Below are positions 51,600 to 62,147 of a stretch of 64,000 bases of DNA, in pieces; position 1 is the stretch's first letter; every line of letters starts with the position of its first letter. Source of the DNA: G032773895 sp965248935 (lineage in GTDB: Bacteria > Pseudomonadota > Gammaproteobacteria > Pseudomonadales > Cellvibrionaceae); the NCBI GenBank assembly GCA_965248935.1, contig OZ252214.1, positions 4,526,001-4,590,000 of the forward strand. Direction: 5' to 3'. The translations under genes were made by a program, and so were the position numbers. The notes under the pieces are model-generated. The model was not told where the DNA came from. It saw only the letters and a program-made list of their open reading frames with translations, and made no database searches.

Positions 51600-54500
51600 A
51601 TGGAAGAGGCTTGCCTATATTCGCACACTTTAAGGCCGCCCAGTATGTTAAAAAAACGTTATTCGTTCTTGTATACTCTCATTAAATCCATTTCATTAAC
51701 GACAGTAAAAAATACTGGAAAATGTGTAAGAAATTTGCTATTTCTTTTTATTTCAACTCCGTTTTTTATTCCTCTTGCACATGCGAATCAAGCACCAAAT
51801 TGTGAATCAGCCTATGCCAGCCCTGATTCTTTATGGCCACCTAATCACGCTTTTAAAACGATAAAAATTAAAGGGATTAGCGACCCGGACGGCGGTAAAC
51901 CCGATGTAGTTATTCAATGTATTCACCAAGACGAACCCACAAATAGTGTCGGTGATGGTAATACTGAACATGATGCCAGCGGCATAGGAACAAATACTTT
52001 AAAATTGCGTCGAGAGCGTTCCGGTGAAGGTAATGGCCGTGTTTATCATGTATCGTTTTTAGCGAAAGACTCTGCCGGGGCAGAATGCCAGGGCTCTATT
52101 AACATTCAGGTTCCATTAAATAAAAAAGGCACAGCAATTGATGACGGTTCTCTTTATGAATCCGTTCCTCAGCAAGGTGATTGCTCTGGAACGCCCGTCA
52201 ATAACCCTCCGGTTTTCAATAGCTTCCCTGTCACGAATGCAACATCCACTCTAGAATATACCTATGACGCAGATGCGACAGATCCTGACGGTGATATTTT
52301 AGAATATAGTCTGCTTCACGCACCCTCAGGCATGAGTATTGATGCAACAACAGGCGTGATTAACTGGACTCCAACAGATGGGCAAATTGGAGATCATACC
52401 GTTGACATACAAGTCACCGATAGTGGTCAAGAAACCGATACACAAAACTATACCTTAAGTGTAACGCCCTTACCCAATACCCCTCCTGACATTACTAGCG
52501 AACCCATTACTTCTGCAAGTACAGGAAATACCTACAGCTACGACGTTGAAGCCAGTGATGCTGATTTGGATGCATTAGTATTTACCTTATCGGTCTTCCC
52601 TGCCGGCATGAGTATCGACGATGCCTCAGGTTTAATTCATTGGGTGCCCACAACAGCCCAAATAGGTGATCATTCGGTTTCTGTACACGTCACTGATGTC
52701 CGTGATGGTAGCGTGAATCAAGATTTTATTATCACCGTAACTCAAAGTAATTCAGCGCCCGTTATCACGAGTACAGCTCCTATTCAGGCAACCGCAACTT
52801 TGGCATATAGCTATGATGTTGAAGCCAGTGATGGTGATGGAGACATACTGAGTTACAGCCTAAACCAGGCCCCCACCGGCATGACCATTGAAGCAATGAC
52901 GGGCCTTATTAATTGGCTTCCCGAAGTAGCGCAACAGGGGCTGCATACCGTTGAAGTGCGTGTCGAGGATGGGCAAGACTCAAGCAACCAAACCTTTATT
53001 CTTGAAGTATTACCACGCCCTAATAATGCTCCCAATATTACAAGCCAAGCTATAAGTGAAGCGTTTGCCGGTATTCCATACCAATACGAAATGGACGCGA
53101 CTGACCCCGATGCAGGCGATGTGCTTAGCTTTGAACTATCCACTGCCCCCACAGGCATGACGATTGATAACCTTACCGGGGTAATTCAATGGCAACCCAG
53201 TATTCATCATTTAGGTCTGCATGATGTTACCGCTGTCGTTTCGGATACAGGCGGGTTATCTGATAGCCAGAGTTTTGTTATTACAGTTATACAACTAAAT
53301 AGTGCGCCAACAATTACCTCAAACGCGATAACCACGGGTACAGAAGGCTCACCATATAGCTACCAAGTACTTGCGAGTGACCTAGATGGAAACAACCTAG
53401 ACTATGTCTTGCCAGTCGCCCCATCAGGCATGAGCATTGATACTCAAAGTGGTTTAATCCAATGGGTACCCAATTTTGACCAATCGGGAGCGCATCTAGT
53501 TACCGTACAGGTAAATGACGGCCTGGGGTTAAGTGATACTCAAAGCTATGAACTTCAGGTTTCCAATACCAACAGGGTACCAGTAATACATTCAATCGCA
53601 GCCACAAGCGGAGAAGTCGGCACTGCATACAGTTACCAAGTTCAAGCCAGTGATGCAGACGGTGACAGTATAACTTTTAGCTTAATGACAGCCCCTTTAG
53701 GCATGACCGTTAATAGTGAAACAGGGCTAATTACATGGGTGCCCACAACCGTTGGTGAATACTCTGCCGAACTGAAGGCCAGTGATAGTCAAGGTGAATA
53801 TACCACTCAACCCTTTAATATTTCTGTGATCACCCACAATGAAATACCACAAGTCAGCATACTGACTCCTGCAAATTTAACAGAGGTTGATGATGGCGAC
53901 CTGATTCAATTTAGCGGAGTATCAAACGACCTAGAAGATGGTGACCTAAGCCACCTCATTCAGTGGACTTCCAATTTGCAGGGGGCACTGGGTAATGGAA
54001 ATCAACTGATTATAAGTTTAGCTGTAGGTACTCACACTATTAGCGCAAGCAGTATCGATAGTGCTGGGTTAAGTAATACAACAGACATCACCCTAACCGT
54101 TTCTGAAATTAATTTACCAGAAGAGCCCAGCGCTGTTGCTCCACCCTTAGCATCAAGCGAAGTCACATCATTTATCGATTCAACGTCATTTCTTTATACG
54201 GGTGCAAACCCAATTCAAGCCGGCGTAAACCCCACTGATATTGACTACGAGCGCGCAGCATTGCTTCGTGGGCGAGTATTAAATGGAAGCGATACCCCAT
54301 TACCCGGCGTGACAATTCGCGTTAAAGATCACCCGGAATTTGGTCAGACATTAAGTCGCGCTGACGGTCTATTCGACCTCGTTGTAAATGGCGGTGAAAC
54401 ACTTGTTATTGAATACCAAAGAGGCGGTTACCTTCCGGCACAAAGAACCATTGATATCGCATGGGGGGCGTCAGCCAACCTCGAAGATGTTGTATTACTT

Positions 54501-57500
54501 GGCTTAGACCCGCAAGTCACGACAGTAAACCTCAGCGACACATCACACACATTTATCGTTGCACAAGGCAGCCAACAAACTGATGCAGATGGCACTAGGC
54601 AAGCCACAGTTCTTTTCCCTAGCGGCACACAAGCCACAATGACACTAGCCGATGGCAGCACACAAAGCCTTACCACATTAAATGTGCGCGCAACAGAATA
54701 TACCCTGGGTGAAAATGGTGGCGAAGCCATGCCCGGCCCGCTTCCCATTCACAGTGGCTATACCTATGCGGTTGAATTAAGTGTGGACGAAGCAATAGTC
54801 GCCAATGCAAGTCGAGTTGACTTTAGCCAAACACTCCCGGTTTACGTAGATAATTTCTTGAATTTTCCAGCCGGTGAAATTGTTCCCTCCGGTTGGTATG
54901 ACCGTGAAAATGCCGTATGGGTACCCTCTGAAAATGGACGTGTGATAAAAATACTCACTATAAATGCAGGTGTAGCCGAATTGGACCTTGACGGCAGTGG
55001 CATTGCCGCAACAGCTTCTGCCCTACTTGCGCTGGGAATTACAACCGATGAACAAATTAAACTCGCTGAATTATATTCAATAGGTAAAACACTCTGGCGC
55101 GTACCCGTTACTCATTTCACCCCCTGGGATTTCAACTGGCCTTGGGGTTTACCGGAAGATGCCATTACTCCCCTAGAAGAGAAACCAGAACTCTTGGACG
55201 AAGACACTCCCGACCCGGAAGATAACAACGAATGCGAAGGCTGCATTATTGAAGCGCAAAGCCAAACACTGGGTGAAGATATTCCCCTGGTTGGCACAAG
55301 CCAATCGCTGCACTACCGTAGCAGCCGAGTAAAAGGCCGCAAAACTCGCCAATCAATGATTGTTCCTTTAACAGGAGATAGCATTCCCAGCAGCTTAAGG
55401 TCTGTATCATTGCGCATTGAAGCCGCTGGGCAAGTGCAGCATTTAAACTTTGCCCCCCAGGAAAACCTAAGCCATACCTACCTGTGGAATGGGCTCGATG
55501 GATTTGGCCGTGAGGTCAATGCTACCACTGCAAAAATTACCGTAAGCTACCATTACAACCTTGTGTACTACCCTGCCCGAGCAGATTTTACCCGCAGTTT
55601 TGGTATGCTTGCAGCAGGCACCACCGGAATAGCAAATCGAGCAGCAAAAACAGGGGCTTTCAGCCGAACTTGGTATAAAAAACTGGTGAACCATATGCCG
55701 GATTCCGCAGGCTTAGGCGCCTGGACACTGAGCGCCCACCACACTTATGACCCTGCAACCAAGTTTCTCTATTTAGGGAATGGAGATAAACGTACCGCCG
55801 CAAGCTTGGGAGACGTTGTGTATACAGTGGCAGGCAATGGTACTAGAGGTGCCGGTGAAGATGACATTCCCGCATTAGAAACCAGCCTTGAACATATTGC
55901 CGATATTGCTTTTGGGGCAGACGGTAGCATGTATATTGCTGAGTTCGCTCGTATTCGGAAAATAGGCACCGACGGTATAATACGTACGGTTGCAGGTAAT
56001 GGCATAGAAGAGTATAGCGGCGACGGCGGCCTGGCAACCGAAGCTTCTCTATCTAGAGCTTTAGGGATTGCAGTTGCAGGCGATGGCACACTCTATATTG
56101 CCGACGCGCTAAGCCACCGAGTTCGAATGGTGAATACCGATGGCATCATTAGCACCATCGCGGGCACCGGAGAAGCCGGGTTTAATGGTGACGGTATACC
56201 TGCCACCGAAGCAAACCTTTACCGACCCGCCTCCGTTGCTTTATCCAGTGATGGCAGTGTTTATATTGCCGATAGCCTAAATGCGCGGGTCAGACGTATT
56301 ACTCCAGACGGTATTATTCATACCGTGGCAGGTGATGGCGCATATGGTAATTTTGAACCGGATAATGTTTTAGCCACCAATACGCAGGTCCGCTACCCAA
56401 CCGTATTGGATTTTGCCCTTGACGGCAGTTTATACATTCTTCAATATAATAATTATTCAACCCGTCGAGTAGATGCCTCCGGCATAATCACACGTATTAC
56501 CCCCATTGTTCAGAGCTCTGCGGTAGACGGCGTACATTTAGAAAATTCTCGATTTCGCGAACTACGAGATATCGCTTTTGGCCCAGATGGCAGCCTTTAT
56601 TTTGCCGATTTTAGAAACTACCGTATTCGAAAAGCCGCGCCAAACGGCATAGTCACAACCCTAGCCGGAACAGGCGTACGAGAAGCCACCAATGACCCAG
56701 GTATTGCTAATGGTGGTCTGGCATTAAATGAGGATGTAGTCAACGCTCTCGTAGCGGTTGATCCACAAGGCGATGTTTATTACATAAAAAACAATAGAAT
56801 ACGAAAAGTCACCTCGGCACTACCCGGTATTTCCCAAGAAAATACCATTATCCCCTCACGTTCCGGCAAACAACTTTATGTGTTTAATTCCCAAGGCCGT
56901 CATTTAACTACACTTGATTCAACTACCGGCGCAACACTGGCAACATTTAATTATACCGCCGATGGTTTACTTGAAACCATGACCGATATTTATAGTAATA
57001 CACTAACCATAGAACGCCTATTTGATGGCACCCCTACAGCCATTATTTCCGCAGATAATCACCGCACTGAATTAACCGTTGATACAAATGGTTATTTGAA
57101 CAGCATCCACAACCCGGCCAATGAAACCCACCACATTGAATATCACCCCGGTGGTTTAATGTCACTTTTCACCACCCCAAAAGGCAATAGCAATACACTC
57201 ACCTACGACACCATGGGTCGCTTGCTAACCGATACAAATGACGAAGGCGGGAGTTGGCAACTAAGCAACATAAACCTCGACGAAGGCTACAGCGTTTCCA
57301 TGACCAGTGGTGAAGGCAGAACCGATATCTTTACCGTTGAACCCTTAACCTCTGGCGATGTGATCCAAACCCGTACCGCCCGTGATGGAACAGAAAGTAT
57401 TACCGAACGAGCAAGCAATGGCGTTACCGTCACCACAAAAGCCAATGGTATGGAATACCATATTGAAGAAGAAGCCAACCCGCGCTTTGGTATTCTTTCA

Positions 57501-59867
57501 CCTGAAGTAAATAAAATTCAAATCACCACCCCAGCAGGCTTAACAAAAGTTACCGAAATTCAACAAGCAGCAATACTCAGTTCACCGGGTGAACCATTAA
57601 GTCATACACAACTGACAAAAACCGTGATCATTAATGGCAATACCGCAACCAATGTTTTTGATCGCGCAGCCTTGACCTATACCACCACCAGCCCAGAAAA
57701 TCGGGTATCAACAAGCGTCGTAGATAATAATGGCCGCGTGGTGCAGTTCTCTATTCCGGGGCTACACAGCACAAATTATAATTATGATCTTCGAGGACGT
57801 TTAAACCGCATAGATGTGGGCACAGGGGTAGAACAACGCACCACCATTATTGACTACAATACAGACGGGTTTATTCAACTTATTCGCAATGCAGAGGGGC
57901 AAGAAACAACACGGGGTTACGATTTAGCGGGTCGAATTATAGAAACCCAAAGAGACGAAAGCCACACAACCCTATTTGATTATGATACCAACGGCAACCT
58001 AACCGCCATTGAACCACCCAATAATGAACCACACCAATTTGATTACACCATAACGGACTTACGAAACAGCTATACCGCGCCGCCAGTGGCAGGTATGTTA
58101 AATACCACCACTCTTAGCCATTACAATCTGGATAAACAAGTAACTGAGAGCCAAAGGCCAGATAACCAAAATATAAGCTTTGATTATCACCCCACTTCAG
58201 GCAAATTAACCAAAATAAATCTGCCTCTTGGGCAAAGTCTAGAACCTGGCTATGATCCAATAACCGGCCAACTAAATAGCGTTACTCGTTCAGACGGCGT
58301 TATATTGGATTACACCTACGACGGCAGCCTGCGCACCAGTGAGACCTGGAGTGGTCCAATAACCGGCAGCGTAGAAAAAATATATGACAATTTCTTCCGC
58401 GTTGCCGAACGGAAAATAAATGGGGGAAATACCACTGTATTTTCCTATGACAATGACGGTTTACTTACCGGCGCAGGAAGTTTAATACTCACCCGTGATA
58501 TTCAGAATGGGTTATTAACCAATGCCACCTTAGATAATATCATCTCAAGCTCAGGCTATAACGGGTTTGCAGAATTAACAGGTTATTCGGTGGATATTAA
58601 TACACCTCAATCCACCCTTTACAATGCAACCTATACACGGGACTTACTGGGTCGAATTTTAAATAAAACAGAAAACATTAGCGGTGCATCCACAAGTACA
58701 GACTACACCTACGATAATCTGGGAAGGCTAGCAACCGTCAATACCCAAGGCAGCCTCACCAGCTATACCTATGATGCCAACGGTAATCGCACCCAAGTTA
58801 ACGGCCTACCCATTGCGAATTACGATGCGCAAGACCGTTTAAATAGCTATGGCACCTTTAACTATACCTATACCGATAACGGCGAACTACTGACAAAAGT
58901 GGATACCGCTAGCAATCAAACCACTCGCTACACTTACGACGTGCTGGATAATTTATTACAGGTTCAATTGCCAGACGGTAGAAATATTGACTATGTGGTG
59001 GACGGCCAAAACAGAAGAATTGCCAAGAAAATAAACGGGTCAATTGTTCAAGGGTTTTTATACAAAGACCAACTCAACCCCATTGCCGAATTAGATACCA
59101 GCAATGCTATTATTGCCCGCTTTGTTTACGCAGGTAAAAGTAATGTACCAGCCTATATGGAAAAAGACGGCGAAACCTACCGTATTATTAGCGATCACTT
59201 AGGTTCCCCCAGACTAGTTGTTAACAGCACTACAGGCGAAATAGTTCAGCGCATGGACTACGACGCTTTTGGCAATATTACCTTGGATACCAACCCCGGC
59301 TTCCAACCCTTTGGTTTTGCTGGTGGACTCTATGACCAGGATACGCAGCTCACGCGATTTGGCGCACGAGATTACGACCCGGTAACGGGAAGATGGACAG
59401 CCAAAGACCCCATTGGTTTTGCTGGGAAGCAGACAAACCTCTATACTTATGTCAATAATGAGCCTGTAAACTTTATTGACCCAACAGGCCTTGCTAGTTT
59501 TAGCGAAGCTCGAAATCAAGCAATGAGGGAGGTTCTTGAGGGTATAAGAAGAACCGGAAATGAACATGCTTGTGCCGTATGCTGTACCCCAAGTATGAAC
59601 CCTAACGATGAGCTTGATTGCACTGTAGGGCCAATTAAAGAAGGTAGCGAGCGTAGCATACAAAAACAAGACTTGCCTGAGTGCCGGTATGGCTTTGTAG
59701 AAGAATATGTTCATTCACACCCAGCCAACGCGCCATTAATTTCCGAAGAAGATGGAGAAACCGGAAAAAATGAAGGGGTTCCAGTTACTGCGGTTGAACC
59801 TAATGGACGAGGCAGCACCTATACACCTGGGGATACAAGCGTACCAATTTGGGATCACAACTTTTAA
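51600..59867 (+). CDS. Giant secreted protein with Ig-like, NHL and RHS domains and a C-terminal tip
   Basis: 2755 aa. The leader ends about residue 62 (PLAHA); Met 16 (51645) is an alternative start. Order: a DSLWPPNHAFKT module (about 75-200); six putative-Ig repeats (YSYDVEASDxDGD...PxGMSID..TGxIxWxP, about 200-745) and a seventh divergent one; a carboxypeptidase-regulatory-like fold (LLRGRVLNGSDTPLPGVTI, about 885); NHL repeats (VYTVAGNGTRGAGED..., about 1400-1740); YD repeats (about 1770-2560); RHS core YDPVTGRWTAKDPIGF (about 2595); then a tip of about 125 aa with CAVCCTPSMNP and EEYVHSHPANAPLISEEDG. HSHP plus the acidic motif recalls JAB-like or DUF4329-type domains, tentatively. Probably a surface-displayed or secreted toxin. 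Confidence 0.88.
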   Translation: MEEACLYSHTLRPPSMLKKRYSFLYTLIKSISLTTVKNTGKCVRNLLFLFISTPFFIPLAHANQAPNCESAYASPDSLWPPNHAFKTIKIKGISDPDGGKPDVVIQCIHQDEPTNSVGDGNTEHDASGIGTNTLKLRRERSGEGNGRVYHVSFLAKDSAGAECQGSINIQVPLNKKGTAIDDGSLYESVPQQGDCSGTPVNNPPVFNSFPVTNATSTLEYTYDADATDPDGDILEYSLLHAPSGMSIDATTGVINWTPTDGQIGDHTVDIQVTDSGQETDTQNYTLSVTPLPNTPPDITSEPITSASTGNTYSYDVEASDADLDALVFTLSVFPAGMSIDDASGLIHWVPTTAQIGDHSVSVHVTDVRDGSVNQDFIITVTQSNSAPVITSTAPIQATATLAYSYDVEASDGDGDILSYSLNQAPTGMTIEAMTGLINWLPEVAQQGLHTVEVRVEDGQDSSNQTFILEVLPRPNNAPNITSQAISEAFAGIPYQYEMDATDPDAGDVLSFELSTAPTGMTIDNLTGVIQWQPSIHHLGLHDVTAVVSDTGGLSDSQSFVITVIQLNSAPTITSNAITTGTEGSPYSYQVLASDLDGNNLDYVLPVAPSGMSIDTQSGLIQWVPNFDQSGAHLVTVQVNDGLGLSDTQSYELQVSNTNRVPVIHSIAATSGEVGTAYSYQVQASDADGDSITFSLMTAPLGMTVNSETGLITWVPTTVGEYSAELKASDSQGEYTTQPFNISVITHNEIPQVSILTPANLTEVDDGDLIQFSGVSNDLEDGDLSHLIQWTSNLQGALGNGNQLIISLAVGTHTISASSIDSAGLSNTTDITLTVSEINLPEEPSAVAPPLASSEVTSFIDSTSFLYTGANPIQAGVNPTDIDYERAALLRGRVLNGSDTPLPGVTIRVKDHPEFGQTLSRADGLFDLVVNGGETLVIEYQRGGYLPAQRTIDIAWGASANLEDVVLLGLDPQVTTVNLSDTSHTFIVAQGSQQTDADGTRQATVLFPSGTQATMTLADGSTQSLTTLNVRATEYTLGENGGEAMPGPLPIHSGYTYAVELSVDEAIVANASRVDFSQTLPVYVDNFLNFPAGEIVPSGWYDRENAVWVPSENGRVIKILTINAGVAELDLDGSGIAATASALLALGITTDEQIKLAELYSIGKTLWRVPVTHFTPWDFNWPWGLPEDAITPLEEKPELLDEDTPDPEDNNECEGCIIEAQSQTLGEDIPLVGTSQSLHYRSSRVKGRKTRQSMIVPLTGDSIPSSLRSVSLRIEAAGQVQHLNFAPQENLSHTYLWNGLDGFGREVNATTAKITVSYHYNLVYYPARADFTRSFGMLAAGTTGIANRAAKTGAFSRTWYKKLVNHMPDSAGLGAWTLSAHHTYDPATKFLYLGNGDKRTAASLGDVVYTVAGNGTRGAGEDDIPALETSLEHIADIAFGADGSMYIAEFARIRKIGTDGIIRTVAGNGIEEYSGDGGLATEASLSRALGIAVAGDGTLYIADALSHRVRMVNTDGIISTIAGTGEAGFNGDGIPATEANLYRPASVALSSDGSVYIADSLNARVRRITPDGIIHTVAGDGAYGNFEPDNVLATNTQVRYPTVLDFALDGSLYILQYNNYSTRRVDASGIITRITPIVQSSAVDGVHLENSRFRELRDIAFGPDGSLYFADFRNYRIRKAAPNGIVTTLAGTGVREATNDPGIANGGLALNEDVVNALVAVDPQGDVYYIKNNRIRKVTSALPGISQENTIIPSRSGKQLYVFNSQGRHLTTLDSTTGATLATFNYTADGLLETMTDIYSNTLTIERLFDGTPTAIISADNHRTELTVDTNGYLNSIHNPANETHHIEYHPGGLMSLFTTPKGNSNTLTYDTMGRLLTDTNDEGGSWQLSNINLDEGYSVSMTSGEGRTDIFTVEPLTSGDVIQTRTARDGTESITERASNGVTVTTKANGMEYHIEEEANPRFGILSPEVNKIQITTPAGLTKVTEIQQAAILSSPGEPLSHTQLTKTVIINGNTATNVFDRAALTYTTTSPENRVSTSVVDNNGRVVQFSIPGLHSTNYNYDLRGRLNRIDVGTGVEQRTTIIDYNTDGFIQLIRNAEGQETTRGYDLAGRIIETQRDESHTTLFDYDTNGNLTAIEPPNNEPHQFDYTITDLRNSYTAPPVAGMLNTTTLSHYNLDKQVTESQRPDNQNISFDYHPTSGKLTKINLPLGQSLEPGYDPITGQLNSVTRSDGVILDYTYDGSLRTSETWSGPITGSVEKIYDNFFRVAERKINGGNTTVFSYDNDGLLTGAGSLILTRDIQNGLLTNATLDNIISSSGYNGFAELTGYSVDINTPQSTLYNATYTRDLLGRILNKTENISGASTSTDYTYDNLGRLATVNTQGSLTSYTYDANGNRTQVNGLPIANYDAQDRLNSYGTFNYTYTDNGELLTKVDTASNQTTRYTYDVLDNLLQVQLPDGRNIDYVVDGQNRRIAKKINGSIVQGFLYKDQLNPIAELDTSNAIIARFVYAGKSNVPAYMEKDGETYRIISDHLGSPRLVVNSTTGEIVQRMDYDAFGNITLDTNPGFQPFGFAGGLYDQDTQLTRFGARDYDPVTGRWTAKDPIGFAGKQTNLYTYVNNEPVNFIDPTGLASFSEARNQAMREVLEGIRRTGNEHACAVCCTPSMNPNDELDCTVGPIKEGSERSIQKQDLPECRYGFVEEYVHSHPANAPLISEEDGETGKNEGVPVTAVEPNGRGSTYTPGDTSVPIWDHNF

Positions 59868-59877
59868 AGGGTGAAAT

Positions 59878-60336
59878 TTGAAAACTGTAACGGTGCGTTT
59901 AACTATCCTTCTTCTCTTAACGAGCCAATTCTGCTTAGGAGGGACTAAATCGGTATCCATGATAAGCGTTATTTCAGACCCAGAAATTTATGAAGGAAAA
60001 AAAATTCAAGTAGAAGGCTATCTCGTATTACAACACGAGGGGGACATTCTATATTTTGATCATAATCATGCCCATTGGGGCATGAGATCAAACGCCCTTT
60101 GGCTTGAGCTAAGTAAAGAACAGCTAATAGAATGGGATAATCATAAAGAAAATTATGTCTCAATAACGGGTATTTTTCATAAATCAGTTGGGGGACACTT
60201 TAATAGTCATACTATAGAGTTAAGGGACATCACTCGAATATATACACGAGTGAATAGAGACGATTTTAAAAAAATGATTGAAAAATCCAAGGCCGATTAC
60301 AATAAAAGAAATCCTAAATCCAAACATATTAAATAG
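59878..60336 (+). CDS. Secreted small protein, probable immunity partner of the second RHS toxin
   Basis: 152-aa protein with a signal peptide (TILLLLTSQFCLGG). The mature domain (SVISDPEIYEGKKIQVEGYLVLQHEGDILYFDHNHA...WLEL...YVSITGIFH) is beta-rich and OB-fold-like; I recall similar proteins beside RHS tips. The start is a TTG with AAAGGG upstream, 10 bases after the toxin stop. Periplasmic immunity is inferred from the signal peptide and position. Confidence 0.6.
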   Translation: MKTVTVRLTILLLLTSQFCLGGTKSVSMISVISDPEIYEGKKIQVEGYLVLQHEGDILYFDHNHAHWGMRSNALWLELSKEQLIEWDNHKENYVSITGIFHKSVGGHFNSHTIELRDITRIYTRVNRDDFKKMIEKSKADYNKRNPKSKHIK

Positions 60337-60399
60337 GCTATACAGTTTTGTTATTTCTTTAATGGTTTTGTGACACTATTCCCGTTAAAATCTAACCAA

Positions 60400-60455
60400 A
60401 TACATCGTAAAAAAGTCTACGATGTGAGTGTGGGAAGTAACACTGTTACTTCCCT
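60400..60455. mobile_element. Back-to-back transposon ends
   Basis: Bases 60409-60435 match, in reverse orientation, 27 bases of the copy A left end, and the segment finishes GGGAAGTAACA at 60442. One base later TGTTACTTCCC begins an oppositely oriented end. The second may be the outer end of the divergent copy whose genes start at 62953, with IS66 sequence lying between. Confidence 0.6.
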
Positions 60456-60460
60456 AGAAG

Positions 60461-60585
60461 GTAAGCGTTAATCCAACAGCACACTGTTAATCTAATCTGA
60501 TTCCTATAGAGTGAATCTTCTAATTTTTTGGGAGAGCTTACTCATCATCAAACGAAGCATTGAAGATTGGTTATCCTTGTTCAAA
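60461..60585. mobile_element. 125-bp inverted fragment of an IS66 right end
   Basis: Almost identical to the reverse complement of 62750-62874 with three base changes visible. One alters the tnpA start codon (ATG to ATC). It ends exactly at the left terminus of the complete IS66 copy. Confidence 0.85.
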
Positions 60586-60608
60586 GTAAGCGTTAATCCC
60601 GCAACACA

Positions 60609-62123
60609 CTAGCTACTTTTTAGAAAGTCTTTAGCGTGCCAAGGCAATAGTTGCTCTATTTCCTCGACTGTTTGCATGTTGGGAAGTACTTTAAAAATGT
60701 GCTTTAGGTATTCGTAGGGATTGAGATCGTTTGCTTTTGCCGTTTCGATTAACCCATATAAATTAGCGCTGGCTTTGGCTCCTGCTTGACTCGTAGAGAA
60801 TAGCCAGTTTTTTCGACCTACAACAAAGGGGCGAATCGCATTTTCAGCCGGATTATTGTCAATCGGGTATGCGCCATTCTCTAGATAACGCACAAGCCGA
60901 TCCCATTGATTGTGTAAATAATGGAGTGCTATCCCGAGTGCCGTTTTGGGTGGAACATGGGGTAAGCTGTTTTCCAGCCATTTTTTTATGTTATCCAGAA
61001 TGGGGTTGGCGTGTTGTTGCCGTATTTCATAGCGTTTATCTATCGATTCCTCTTTTAGTGCTTTTTCAATTCGATACAATTTTTGGATAAATGCTATTGC
61101 TTGATCGGCTTTTCCTGTTTTACCTTTAGGTTGTATTTTCTGAGCGTCGACAAATTTTCTTCTTGCGTGTGCCCAGCAGGCTAAACGAATGATAGTATAA
61201 TCATCACATGCTTTCTGATACCCTTCGTATCCATCGACCATTAAACTTTTGTTCTTTGAACTCAATAAATCAACAGGAATTGATTGGCTTCTGGTTGAAG
61301 CATAATGAAAGAGAATAACAGGTTTTTTCCCATAACTTGCAGTTAACCACATGTAACTTTTGGACTGGGCTTTCTTATCGGGTTCATTTAAAACCTGGAT
61401 TGGAGTTTCATCCATATGAAGCACTGCCGCTTCGTGTAGTTGATCTTGTAATAAATTGATGATCGGTTGAATACTTTCCCCACATCTGACCATCCAATTA
61501 GCCAAATTACTGCGATTCAAGGTAATCCCAATTCGATTAAACATTGCGCTTTGCCGATACAGTGGCAAAGCATCGCAGAATTTATTCGTCGCTATGTAAG
61601 CTAATAAACCGGGGCTGGCAATACTCTTCTCTATGGTGTGTTTTGGCTTCTTGGCCGTCACCATATATTGCTTACAGCAAGGGCAGGCATATTTTTTGCG
61701 AACATGTCTGATGACTTTAATTTGGGCAGGAATAATATCGAGCTGCTCATGATCTTCTGAACCTACTTCCTTCAGCCCTGCTCCGTCATGCGGGCAGATT
61801 TTTTCAAAATTTTCCAGATCGTGAATGATTTCTTCTCGGGGGAGACCGGCAGGAATGCTTACTCGAGGCTTTTTCTTTCTTGTATGAGACGAGACTTCAA
61901 TGGCCCTCTCTTCAACATCGCTTTCTTCTTCAGTAGAGACCAGTTCTTCCGCTTCGTTAAACAGGCTCTGCTGATCGGGAGAGTACTTTTCACTGGAAGA
62001 AGAAAATTGCCGACGCTGAGCCTGCTTCATACACTCTTCGAGTTGTTGAATGTAGGCGTCTTTGCGAAGTAATTGTCTTTTTAAGTCAACAATTTCTTGT
62101 TGTAAGTCATTGGGTGATTCCAT
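60609..62123 (-). CDS. tnpC: IS66 transposase TnpC
   Basis: 504-aa IS66 transposase. An N-terminal leucine-rich coiled coil (DLKRQLLRKDAYIQQLEECM), a zinc-binding segment (CPHDGAGL...CPCCKQYM), and a DDE core with HMDETPIQV, VDGYEGYQ and DNNPAENAIRPFVVGRKNWLFS. Full length, catalytic residues present. It works with TnpA and TnpB to move the element. Confidence 0.96.
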   Translation of the reverse strand: MESPNDLQQEIVDLKRQLLRKDAYIQQLEECMKQAQRRQFSSSSEKYSPDQQSLFNEAEELVSTEEESDVEERAIEVSSHTRKKKPRVSIPAGLPREEIIHDLENFEKICPHDGAGLKEVGSEDHEQLDIIPAQIKVIRHVRKKYACPCCKQYMVTAKKPKHTIEKSIASPGLLAYIATNKFCDALPLYRQSAMFNRIGITLNRSNLANWMVRCGESIQPIINLLQDQLHEAAVLHMDETPIQVLNEPDKKAQSKSYMWLTASYGKKPVILFHYASTRSQSIPVDLLSSKNKSLMVDGYEGYQKACDDYTIIRLACWAHARRKFVDAQKIQPKGKTGKADQAIAFIQKLYRIEKALKEESIDKRYEIRQQHANPILDNIKKWLENSLPHVPPKTALGIALHYLHNQWDRLVRYLENGAYPIDNNPAENAIRPFVVGRKNWLFSTSQAGAKASANLYGLIETAKANDLNPYEYLKHIFKVLPNMQTVEEIEQLLPWHAKDFLKSS

Positions 62124-62147
62124 TTCTGGATTATACCAAAAACGGGA

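Noticed and set aside
55112..56089. Minus-strand ORFs inside the second RHS gene
   Set aside because: No start signals and they oppose a domain-rich continuous frame.
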